Source: Anaerolineae bacterium (GTDB lineage Bacteria > Chloroflexota > Anaerolineae > CG2-30-64-16). From it: DNA of 15,590 bases. The DNA is taken from the NCBI GenBank assembly GCA_025454565.1, contig JALOOE010000038.1:1-15590 (forward strand). The letters are read 5' to 3'. Position 1 is the stretch's first letter; each line of letters opens with the position of its first letter. A model generated the notes under the pieces. That model saw only the letters and a list, made by a program, of their open reading frames with translations. It was not told where the DNA came from and ran no database searches. Made by a program: the position numbers and the translations under genes. Shown here in pieces: positions 1 to 6,071 of the stretch.

Positions 1-1589
1 ACGTTGAGCATCCGCCACCAGCGTTCCTCCGGCACCTGCGCCAGGAAGCGGTCGTACGCGGCCAGATAGAGCGGCCCGCTCCCCACGATATCGCGAATCT
101 GAAAGACGATGCCGGACTCGCCGTCACCGGGCAACAGCCCCTCGCTGCTCGTGCGCCAATCCGGTGGGCCGGCACTCTGGATGTGCGTCACGATGGGTGT
201 CTTGGCGAAGTAGCCGCCCGGGTTCGGCGGCGCTTGCAGAATGATGCCGTTGTTCGCCCGGTAGAGGTCGAGGAAGACGATGAGCACGACAGGAATCAGG
301 AGCCAGGAGCCGGGAGCCAGGGATCGGTGGTTCGGCCATCGTCGGTCGGTCGTGGTATTGCGTGTTGCGTGTTGCGTATTTTGTGTTGCATCCGTCGTCG
401 GTCGTCCGTCGTCGGTCGTCCGTCGTCGGTCGTCCGTCGTCCGTCGCCGTTTCATCAGTGCCGCCCACCCATACCCCGCCAACACCGCCAGCGAGAAGCT
501 CACCCACAGTGCGATCCGCTCCTGATTGCGGAAGGTCGCGAAGCCGGGGACGAGCCGATAGAAGAGCGGATAGAGCGGGCCGAAGCCGCCCAAAGACAAC
601 AGCAGGCTCACGAGCGCAATCGCAGCCCAGAACCACGTCTCGGCGCGACGCCACAGCGCCACCCCAACCGCGGCCAGCGCGAGCGGGATCAGGCCGACAT
701 AGAGCGGCGACCATTGGCCGGGATTGGGCCGCAGCAGCCCCAACAACTCGACGGGCCGGAAACCGTTCGAAAGCACCTCGTAGGTCAAGCCGGCCCGCGG
801 CGAGAAGCGATACATTTGCAGGCCAGGCAGCCAATGCGCCGCGCTGATGCCGAGCGCCGCGCCGCCCAGGATCAGGCCGGCCAGGATGCCGAACCGAATC
901 GGCAGCCGCAGATACACAACACGAAACACGAAATACGCTGCGACCAGATATCCGATGTAAAGAAAGGTCTGCGGGTGCCCCGCCAGGATGCCGAACCCGA
1001 AGATCGCGCCGGACAGAGCCATCCACGGCAGCGACCGCCGCGCCAGCGCGATATCCAGCAGCCATAATCCGGCCGGCAGCCAGACCGCCGTCTCCAGGAT
1101 AATGAGCTGGAGCATCGGGTAAGAGGTGAGGTAGCCGCCTAACGAGAACGCCAGTCCGGCGATCAACCCGGCGCCGTCGCTGGCGGTCAAGCGGCGCACG
1201 AACAGGAAGGTGAACAGCCCGGCCAGCCCCAGGTGCAAGATCGCCTCGATCTCCAACGCCTCAAATGGCAACTTCGGGAAGATCACCTGCCAGAAGCCGG
1301 GCGGGTAGTATGGCGCGAAGAGGCTCATGGCGACGGCCGGCTCGCCGCTGAAGGTATACGGATCCCAGAGGGGCAGGCGGCCGTGGCGATACTCGTCGGC
1401 CACAAAGACGCGCATGGGGTAGTGCTGCTCGACGAAATCGCCGTACCGGAAGACCTGGCGTAGCCGCGGATCGGGCCACCACACCTGCCAATAGAGGACG
1501 AACGGCAACAGGAGCAAGATGGCGCCGATCAGAAATGATCGAGAGCGGGACCGGCGCAAGATCTGAGGAGCTTGCTGGATGTCTGACAT
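1..1589 (-). CDS. YfhO-like polytopic membrane protein, 3' end beyond window
   Basis: One reading frame runs from an ATG at 1589 off the left edge (529 codons seen, no stop). A first hydrophobic helix (about residues 19-36) is followed by a periplasmic segment with DFVEQHYPMR and GRLPLWDPYTFSGEP, which resembles the first loop of YfhO/GtrA-associated membrane proteins and other polytopic lipid-sugar-dependent glycosyltransferases. About ten more hydrophobic segments follow, including AGHPQTFLYIGY, and then a soluble C-terminal part. The likely role is transfer of, or assistance in transferring, sugar to a surface polymer; no substrate can be named. Residues about 379-432 are encoded by the heptamer arrays at 291-455 and are rich in R, T and D. 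They fall in a loop between two membrane helices without breaking the frame. The start has only a weak GAGC upstream. The gene lies 82 bases downstream of the L,D-transpeptidase. Family assignment is moderate; the frame itself is secure. Confidence 0.82.
   Translation of the reverse strand, partial: MSDIQQAPQILRRSRSRSFLIGAILLLLPFVLYWQVWWPDPRLRQVFRYGDFVEQHYPMRVFVADEYRHGRLPLWDPYTFSGEPAVAMSLFAPYYPPGFWQVIFPKLPFEALEIEAILHLGLAGLFTFLFVRRLTASDGAGLIAGLAFSLGGYLTSYPMLQLIILETAVWLPAGLWLLDIALARRSLPWMALSGAIFGFGILAGHPQTFLYIGYLVAAYFVFRVVYLRLPIRFGILAGLILGGAALGISAAHWLPGLQMYRFSPRAGLTYEVLSNGFRPVELLGLLRPNPGQWSPLYVGLIPLALAAVGVALWRRAETWFWAAIALVSLLLSLGGFGPLYPLFYRLVPGFATFRNQERIALWVSFSLAVLAGYGWAALMKRRRTTDDRRRTTDDGRPTTDATQNTQHATRNTTTDRRWPNHRSLAPGSWLLIPVVLIVFLDLYRANNGIILQAPPNPGGYFAKTPIVTHIQSAGPPDWRTSSEGLLPGDGESGIVFQIRDIVGSGPLYLAAYDRFLAQVPEERWWRMLN
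291..455. repeat. mosaic heptamer arrays inside the YfhO-like gene
   Basis: Three arrays with period 7 stand side by side. At 297-323 are copies of CAGGAGC/CGGGAGC. At 355-389 are five copies of GTRTTGC-type units (GTATTGC, GTGTTGC twice, GTATTTT, GTGTTGC). At 392-433 are three exact copies of the 14-mer CCGTCGTCGGTCGT, itself two related heptamers, followed by degenerate copies to about 448. The tract lies wholly inside the reading frame at 1-1589 and contains no stop in that frame. The 14-mer TGCGTGTTGCGTAT at 366-379 recurs inverted at 5348-5361. Confidence 0.9.
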
Positions 1590-1616
1590 GAGCTCGATGG
1601 ACGGGTTACGGGCCGG

Positions 1617-1657
1617 GCCAGCCGCAACGCGTTTGCTGACGCGCCGCTGTGGCTGGC
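1617..1657 (-). terminator. possible hairpin between L,D-transpeptidase and YfhO-like gene
   Basis: GCCAGCC (1617-1623) and GGCTGGC (1651-1657) pair perfectly and enclose further GC-rich partial pairing (GCGT with ACGC). The hairpin lies just past the transpeptidase stop and ahead of the next start. There is no T-run, so it could be an mRNA-processing or partial terminator structure rather than an intrinsic terminator. Confidence 0.25.
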
Positions 1658-1671
1658 ACAAGACGCGTGAC

Positions 1672-2314
1672 TCAGCCCGACGCCTTCTTCTTCGGCAGAA
1701 TCACCAGCGGGACGCCCTGCGGCTTCCATGCGGTGAACCAGCGCGCATCGTCCGGCGTGAGGCGGATGCAGCCGTGCGAAGCCGGGTAGTTGCCGAGTGC
1801 GTCGAGGTCTTCGTAGACCTTCTTACCATCGACCAATTCATAGGGAGCGCTGTGAATCAAGATGCTGCCGGTCGGATCGTCGAAGAGATACCAACCCTCG
1901 TCGGCATATGTGCCAAAAGCGTGGAATGTGCCCCAGTATTTGCCCACCAACCCGTACCAGGCGAGCGTATAGTAGCCTTGCCCCTCGTCGCCGGTGCTGA
2001 TCGGCAGGGTAGGGGGAGAGCGCCGCTGCCGAGGGTTTCGGTGGAGCGGGCGTCGCTGTCGCCACGGCTGTTGGGACGGGCGTCGCCGTGAAGGCGACGA
2101 TGGCCGGCTCGACCGAGCCGCGCCTGGGCGTCAGCGTGACCGGCCGCGGCGTGCGGGTGGGCGTAGGCGTGAGGCGCGCCTCGATGGCGGTGCCCAGGCC
2201 ACTGCGCCGAGCATTGCCCCAGGTCGCCCAGACAGTCGCAGAGAGCGCGAACAGCACGAGCGCGATACCCAAAAGTATCACGATCGCACGACTGGATTTA
2301 CGCATTGACCACAT
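1672..2314 (-). CDS. L,D-transpeptidase (YkuD), frameshifted
   Basis: This is a secreted or membrane-anchored peptidoglycan cross-linking enzyme split over two frames. The first frame (from ATG 2314; alternatives ATG 2305 and TTG 2317) encodes a basic N-terminus, a hydrophobic signal-anchor helix (AIVILLGIALVLFALSATVW) and a Thr/Pro-rich wall-spanning linker (TPTPTRTPRPVTLTP). The second frame encodes PTLPISTG, then YLFDDPTGSILIHSAPY and the catalytic ASHGCIRLTPDDARW, where the Cys and His of SHGC are the YkuD nucleophile and base. It ends at 1672. The two frames join if one base is removed from the G5 run at 2012-2016 (C5 on the coding strand), giving one protein of about 213 residues. The first strands of a YkuD domain are not obvious, so the domain may be short. 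The indel could be a sequencing error, slippage or a real lesion. Confidence 0.8.
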
Positions 2315-2405
2315 CAACTACCACTCAACACAAGCGAATCGATTCGGATCGGCGGCAGCAAGATCCGACTATCCACGGATTCACCAGCGACACTGCGCTC
2401 CAGGT

Positions 2406-3077
2406 CTACTCGGTGGCTCGCTGCGATCGCCCGGTCACCTGCTGCTCGAAGCGCGCCAGGGCCACTTGCAGTTCTTCCTGGCGCACGGCAACGGTCAGAT
2501 CGCCACGGGTGCGCTCCAACACGGCACGGAGCGCGTCCGTGGTGCGCCGCAGCCCACCGGTCAGCGCATCCGGGAAGTCCATCGTGACGAGATGGCTGTA
2601 AATGTCATCCATCACATCGAGATAGGGTTCCGCCTCAGATGTCCGCCCGAGACGAATCAGATCGAGGACGAAACGTCGCAGCTCGCTGGCGGCTTCGGCG
2701 AGGCCATTCAGATATGCGGCTGCGGGGATGCCCAGATCGGTCGGGCCGGGCAACGGCTCAGGCTGCTCGCCCTGTTTGCCGTGCACAAAGACGTAGAGCA
2801 GGTGCGCCTCCGCCAGCTCCTTCAGCGCATCCTGGGTATAGCCCGCCTCGTAGAGATCCGGGTAGGCGACCAGGTCGGCCGACATCACCGCGGCGGCTTC
2901 GCGCGCGGTCTTCAGACCCGCAGACGCCTCCGCCCACTCGTGGCGATGGATGGCGCGGATGCTCAGCGCGCAGAAACGGATCAACTCGCGGCTGCGGTTG
3001 AGGGTGGCATCGCGCACCTGATTCTTCGCAGATAGCTCGCTACGGATGCTTTCGATAATCTGGGACAATTCAGTCAT
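2406..3077 (-). CDS. translin-family protein
   Basis: This 223-residue, all-helical protein resembles archaeal and bacterial translins. Matching features are an N-terminal helix rich in R and S (NRSRELIRFCALSIRAIHR), a central QDALKELAEAHLLYVFVHG segment, PAAAYLNGLAEAASELRRF, and the C-terminal signature DFPDALTGGLRRTTDALR followed by LERTRGDLTVAVRQ. Translins form octameric shells that bind single-stranded RNA or DNA, and the eukaryotic translin/TRAX complex C3PO is an RNase. E87, E90 and D193 are candidate counterparts of the TRAX acidic residues, but this is inference. ATG 3077 was chosen because it matches the family length and follows directly after a TATAAT box, so the message would be essentially leaderless. 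An upstream in-frame start at 3113 would lie inside the promoter. The gene is divergent from the zinc-ribbon membrane protein. Confidence 0.85.
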   Translation of the reverse strand: MTELSQIIESIRSELSAKNQVRDATLNRSRELIRFCALSIRAIHRHEWAEASAGLKTAREAAAVMSADLVAYPDLYEAGYTQDALKELAEAHLLYVFVHGKQGEQPEPLPGPTDLGIPAAAYLNGLAEAASELRRFVLDLIRLGRTSEAEPYLDVMDDIYSHLVTMDFPDALTGGLRRTTDALRAVLERTRGDLTVAVRQEELQVALARFEQQVTGRSQRATE

Positions 3078-3084
3078 GCGACAG

Positions 3085-3113
3085 ATTATACCTGGAAGCG
3101 GGAGTCTCGCCAA
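3085..3113 (-). promoter_or_regulatory. sigma-70-type promoter of the translin gene
   Basis: On the minus strand, TTGGCG (3113-3108) lies 17 bases from TATAAT (3090-3085). The predicted first transcribed base is about 3078 and the ATG is at 3077, so the transcript should have no 5' leader. The same -35 hexamer appears in the divergent promoter. Confidence 0.65.
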
Positions 3114-3157
3114 ATGACGGATCGCGCCGGGGCTGCGCAGCTTGGTTTCTCCGCCTT

Positions 3158-3186
3158 TTGGCGATCGATTCGGGGTGTGGTATTAT
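3158..3186 (+). promoter_or_regulatory. sigma-70-type promoter of the zinc-ribbon membrane protein
   Basis: TTGGCG (3158-3163), a 17-base spacer and TATTAT (3181-3186) predict a start near 3193. The leader would be about 127 nt. It contains an imperfect GC-rich hairpin at about 3217-3262, a compact CCCGC-TTC-GCGGG hairpin at 3287-3299, and a short open frame at 3215-3313. It ends in GAGGG about ten bases before ATG 3320. Confidence 0.5.
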
Positions 3187-3319
3187 GGCGTGACATACCT
3201 GCTGAACTGCGAAGATGCCCCCCGACCGTTCGCTGCCGTCCAGGCGACGAACAGCCGGGGGTGTGAATTCTCAGGACAGCGATTTCCCCGCTTCGCGGGA
3301 TAATGAGGGTTGAAGCTCT

Positions 3320-3904
3320 ATGCCGCAGCTTCCGACTGAACTGCTGAACACCATCGGCATGATCCTGGAACTCTTCGTGGCCGTCACGAGTGCGCTGCTG
3401 GTGGCGTTCTGGATCGGCCTGGTGGTGTGGACGTTTCGCGATATCCGTTCTCGCACCCGAGATGTGTTCGCCTGGTTCTTGGCTACCGTGCTGGTGCTGA
3501 TCCTCGGCCCGATTGGCTGGCTGCTCTATTTCCTGTTGCGGCCGCGCGAGACGCTGGCCCAGGTGTACGACCGGCAACTGGAAGAAGAGGTATTGCTGCG
3601 CGACATCACCGTCCGCCGCGCCTGCCGCAAATGCCAAACCGTCACCGAGGCGGACTGGCTGTTGTGCCCCCGCTGCGGCACCGAGCTGCGCCATCAATGC
3701 GCCGACTGCGGCCGCCCGCTTGAGCTGGACTGGATCGCCTGCCCGTATTGCACCGCGCCGGTTACAGCCGCTCCGGCAGTGCGCCAAGTCAAGGCTGCGC
3801 CGCCTGAACCTGCGCCGCAGCAGATAACCTACACGCCAGAAGTGGATGCCGGCCCTGCGCCCCAGCCCGGCTTCGAGCCGTTGCCCGAAGCCGCAGCAGA
3901 ATGA
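3320..3904 (+). CDS. two-helix membrane protein with double zinc ribbon
   Basis: This 194-residue protein has two N-terminal membrane helices (about 14-39 and 50-73). The second ends in GPIGWLLYFLLRPRE, which recalls the short two-helix PLDc_N type of domain. A cytoplasmic helix (ETLAQVYDRQLEEEVLLRD) follows, then a double zinc ribbon with eight cysteines in four CxxC pairs: C102/C105, C116/C119, C127/C130 and C141/C144. The tail is rich in Ala and Pro. The arrangement suggests a membrane-anchored metal-binding scaffold, probably for protein or nucleic-acid contacts; no reaction can be assigned. It is the only convincing plus-strand gene here. It is transcribed away from translin and converges on the aminotransferase, and its stop (3902-3904) is followed within ten bases by a TGA ladder. 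Confidence 0.85.
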   Translation: MPQLPTELLNTIGMILELFVAVTSALLVAFWIGLVVWTFRDIRSRTRDVFAWFLATVLVLILGPIGWLLYFLLRPRETLAQVYDRQLEEEVLLRDITVRRACRKCQTVTEADWLLCPRCGTELRHQCADCGRPLELDWIACPYCTAPVTAAPAVRQVKAAPPEPAPQQITYTPEVDAGPAPQPGFEPLPEAAAE

Positions 3905-3910
3905 CCTCGA

Positions 3911-4024
3911 CGTGATGCGTGACGAGTGAAACGTGATGCGTGAAGAATGTGATCGTTCCATTTCACGTCATCACGTTTGACGTTTGACAGTTTACGCATC
4001 ACGTATCACGCATCACGTTTCACT
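3911..4024. repeat. heptamer array with inverted arms between convergent genes
   Basis: The left arm is CGTGATG, CGTGACG, AGTGAAA, CGTGATG, CGTGAAG (3911-3945). The right arm is TATCACG, CATCACG, TTTCACT (4004-4024) preceded by looser copies. GTGAAACGTGATGCGTGA (3926-3943) and its exact complement TCACGCATCACGTTTCAC (4006-4023) make a perfect 18-bp inverted repeat around a 62-base centre that can pair further. TGA occurs every 7 bases on the plus strand (3913, 3920, 3927, 3934, 3941) and on the minus strand (TCA at 3999, 4006, 4013, 4020). The last of these is the stop of the aminotransferase. The array could also act as a bidirectional terminator hairpin, although it has no T-run. Confidence 0.9.
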
Positions 4025-5264
4025 TCGCCCCAACCTCTTCCCGGCTTTCCCAGATCGCCGCCACCACTGCGTCGATGTCTTCGCGCGTCAAGCCGGACGC
4101 TGACGGCAGATACAGGCCGCGGCGACAGAGATCCTCAGCCACCGGGTAGCGCTCCCTGCGATACTGGTCGAAATAGATTGGCTGGCAGTGCATCGGGATG
4201 AAGAAGGTGCGCGTCTCGACACCGCGGCGCGCCAACGCTTGCCGTAGCCCATCGCGCGTAAGCCCGAATTCCTCCTTCAAGATGATGCCGTACATCCAGT
4301 AGACGTTTGACGCCCAGGCCGCTTCGGGAGGCGTGACGATGCCGGGTACCCGGCGCAGTTGTGCGGTGTAGTACGCGCCGTTAGCACGGCGCGCGGCCAC
4401 GAATTTCTCCAACTGCTCCGTCTGAGCCAGACCGATGGCCGCCTGCAAATTGGTCATGCGATAGTTATAGCCGAGGAACTTGTGCCAAAAGTGGCGCTCG
4501 GTGCTGAAGGCGTGATCGCGCAGGTTCCAGGCCAGCCGGGCGACATCTTCCCGATTGGTGGTGACCATGCCGCCTTCTCCCGTGGTGATGATCTTGTTGC
4601 CGTAAAAGCTGAAGCAGGCAGCGTCGCCCAGGCTGCCAACCGCACGACCCTTGTACTTCGCGCCATGCGCCTCGGCGGCATCTTCCAGGACGAACAAGCC
4701 GTGCTTCTGTGCGATCGCGTTGAGCGCGTCCATGTCCACAGGATGACCGTAGGTGTGCACCGGCATGATCGCTTTGGTGCGGGCAGTGATCTTGGCCTCG
4801 ATCTGCTCGACATCCATGTTCCAGGTGCCTGGCTCGCTGTCCACCAGCACCGGCTTCGCGCCAAGATAGGTGACGGCGTTCGCCGTGGCGATCATGGTAA
4901 AAGTTGGAATGATCACCTCGTCGCCGGGCTCCAGACCGAGGGTCGCCAGTGCCAGATGCAGCGCGACGGTGCCGTTCATACACGCCACACCGTAGCGCGC
5001 ATCCATCTTCTCGGCGAACATTGCCTCGAAGCGATGAATGAAGCCCCCAGCCGACGAAATCCAGTTCGTCTCCACCGCCTCGGTGATGTATTTCAACTCG
5101 TTGCCCGCCAGCCAAGGCTCGCATACTGGGATGATCGGGCGTCTGGCCGGTGCACCGAACTGTGGGATAGCATTCCGCTGCGCGATCAGCGTTGGCTCTG
5201 GACCAGGGATGATCTCCCCTAGGTCGCCCATGTCTTCCAGTTTCAATTCATGTGGTTGTAGCAT
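4020..5264 (-). CDS. DegT/DnrJ/EryC1/StrS aminotransferase, perosamine-synthase-like
   Basis: This PLP-dependent enzyme (414 residues) would convert a nucleotide-linked keto-sugar to an amino sugar with glutamate as usual donor. Visible signatures are IPVCEPWLAGNELKYITEAV, WISSAGGFIHRFE (about 68-80, typical of GDP-perosamine synthases), NGTVALHLAL (97-106), the cofactor-contacting LEDAAEAHGA (D195), and FSFYGNKIITTGEGG with K224 as the Schiff-base lysine. GYNYRMTNLQAAIGLAQ and a C-terminal LCRRGLYLPS also fit. A 40-residue N-terminal extension precedes the usual start of the family. ATG 5264 has GAGGAG at 5279-5274 upstream. The stop at 4020 is one of a ladder of TGAs spaced by 7. It lies downstream of GT2 in the surface-glycan cluster and probably supplies an amino-sugar nucleotide. 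The exact sugar is unknown. Confidence 0.92.
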   Translation of the reverse strand: MLQPHELKLEDMGDLGEIIPGPEPTLIAQRNAIPQFGAPARRPIIPVCEPWLAGNELKYITEAVETNWISSAGGFIHRFEAMFAEKMDARYGVACMNGTVALHLALATLGLEPGDEVIIPTFTMIATANAVTYLGAKPVLVDSEPGTWNMDVEQIEAKITARTKAIMPVHTYGHPVDMDALNAIAQKHGLFVLEDAAEAHGAKYKGRAVGSLGDAACFSFYGNKIITTGEGGMVTTNREDVARLAWNLRDHAFSTERHFWHKFLGYNYRMTNLQAAIGLAQTEQLEKFVAARRANGAYYTAQLRRVPGIVTPPEAAWASNVYWMYGIILKEEFGLTRDGLRQALARRGVETRTFFIPMHCQPIYFDQYRRERYPVAEDLCRRGLYLPSASGLTREDIDAVVAAIWESREEVGAK

Positions 5265-5273
5265 GCGAGTGAG

Positions 5274-5279
5274 CTCCTC
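5274..5279 (-). promoter_or_regulatory. ribosome binding site of the aminotransferase
   Basis: GAGGAG on the minus strand, nine bases before ATG 5264, supports the start that gives the 40-residue N-terminal extension. Confidence 0.6.
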
Positions 5280-5292
5280 ATGTGGGGACGGA

Positions 5293-5377
5293 TGATGCGT
5301 AGTGCATCTTGCATGTACGAGACGCGTGCAGCGCTGTGGGCTATCCGATACGCAACACGCACGATATCACCTACGCA
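5293..5377. repeat. degenerate repeat tract between GT2 and aminotransferase
   Basis: The tract contains GATGCGTAGTGCATC-like remnants and the 14-mer ATACGCAACACGCA (5348-5361), the exact complement of 366-379. TGCGTAG (5296-5302) and CTACGCA (5371-5377) form a 7-bp inverted pair. The right arm falls in the last codons of GT2 (stop 5367-5369). Heptamer periodicity is weaker here than in the other arrays. The stretch otherwise holds only the aminotransferase ribosome binding site. Confidence 0.5.
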
Positions 5378-5981
5378 ACGCCAAGCGTAGGATCGTTACG
5401 ACATACTTCCAGCCGCGGCGCAGATAGCCCATGACGTTTGTCGCCGTCTTCGATTCGCCGCTCAGCCGAGCGCCGCAGACATAGGGCGCCTCCTCGACGC
5501 GCAACCCCATGAACTGGGCGCGTGCCAGCAAATCGATACAGTACTCGCCGTAGTCGCCGCGCAGCGTAATCTTGTCGAACACGGAGCGCCGGGCCGCGAT
5601 GAAACCGCTGGTGTAATCTCGGACGCGCCAACTCAACAGCAGCATGGCAAACAGGTTGATTGTCACCGAAAACGCCCGCGCGAGCAAACTGTGCCCGACG
5701 TCCTTGCCGTCGCGGACGTAACGCGAACCCACGGCGATGTCGGCGCCCGCCTCCAGCCGCGCCAGCAGCCCGGGGATTGCCTCGGGGGGCATCGCCAGAT
5801 CGCAATCCATCCACGAGACAGCATCGGTGTCGGTGGCACGGATGCCCGCCCAGATGGCTGAGGTGAGCCCACGCTCGGTCGTCCGGCGCAGCAGCCGCAC
5901 GCGCGGATCGCCCGCGGCGATCTCCTGCACCACCTGCCAGGTACCATCGGGCGAGTCGTCATCCACCACCAACATAGACAC
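5367..5981 (-). CDS. GT2 polyprenyl-phosphate sugar synthase (DPM1-like), N-terminally truncated
   Basis: This GT-A glycosyltransferase resembles dolichol/polyprenol-phosphate mannose synthases, which load a sugar from a nucleotide onto a lipid carrier at the cytoplasmic face. It shows LVVDDDSPDGTW (4-15), RGLTSAIWAGIRAT, the metal-binding DCD at 59-61 in WMDCDLAMPPE, VGSRYVRDG (84-92), DYTSGFIAARRSVFDKI (122-138) and a late GESKT. The family normally starts 30-40 residues earlier with a strand and loop of the form VVIPTYNE. Here the frame is closed by a TAA five codons before GTG 5981, and a heptamer array takes the place of the missing sequence. In-frame codons just before GTG read PGE, as expected of the intact family. 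The product may be inactive, as the lost part contacts the nucleotide. Polyprenyl-phosphate sugar would be the expected donor of the two GT39 genes upstream. Confidence 0.85.
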   Translation of the reverse strand: MSMLVVDDDSPDGTWQVVQEIAAGDPRVRLLRRTTERGLTSAIWAGIRATDTDAVSWMDCDLAMPPEAIPGLLARLEAGADIAVGSRYVRDGKDVGHSLLARAFSVTINLFAMLLLSWRVRDYTSGFIAARRSVFDKITLRGDYGEYCIDLLARAQFMGLRVEEAPYVCGARLSGESKTATNVMGYLRRGWKYVVTILRLALRR

Positions 5982-5995
5982 TTCACCTGGTTATG

Positions 5996-6071
5996 TAACG
6001 AGTAATAAGCAACGAGTAGGAACCGTCGCAGTTGGCTAACATCCTCACGCATCACTCGTCACTCGTTATCC
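5996..6071. repeat. heptamer array replacing the 5' end of GT2
   Basis: The left arm is TAACGAG, TAATAAG, CAACGAG (5996-6016). The right arm is CTCACGC, ATCACTC, GTCACTC, GTTATCC (6044-6071). TAACGAG at 5996-6002 is the exact complement of CTCGTTA at 6062-6068. On the minus strand TGA occurs at 6045, 6052 and 6059, and 6052 is the stop of the upstream GT39. The last residues of that GT39 (ITSDE) are encoded by array sequence. Confidence 0.88.

Noticed and set aside
291..455. CRISPR-like array
   Set aside because: Units are 7 or 14 bases, directly adjacent with no spacers, and there are no cas genes.
124..1065. Minus-strand open frame in another phase within the YfhO-like gene
   Set aside because: Low-complexity Arg/Ala/Gly product. 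The correct frame runs uninterrupted from 1589 to the window edge.
183..1067. Long plus-strand open frame opposite the YfhO-like gene
   Set aside because: Its product is rich in Arg, Gln and Pro with no family features, and the minus frame has clear membrane helices and motifs. Such antisense frames are common in GC-rich DNA.
3078..3113. Upstream start for the translin gene at 3113
   Set aside because: This would place coding sequence over the -35 and -10 boxes. The extra residues are not family-like, and ATG 3077 fits the family length.
3911..4024. Miniature transposon (MITE) or att site
   Set aside because: No flanking target duplication is visible, and the inverted arms are explained by heptamers in opposite orientation. 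Without other copies a transposon origin cannot be supported.
5982..6055. Start at 6055 as the real N-terminus of GT2
   Set aside because: That frame is shifted relative to the GT2 motifs and encodes repeat-derived sequence without a VVIPTYNE-type strand.
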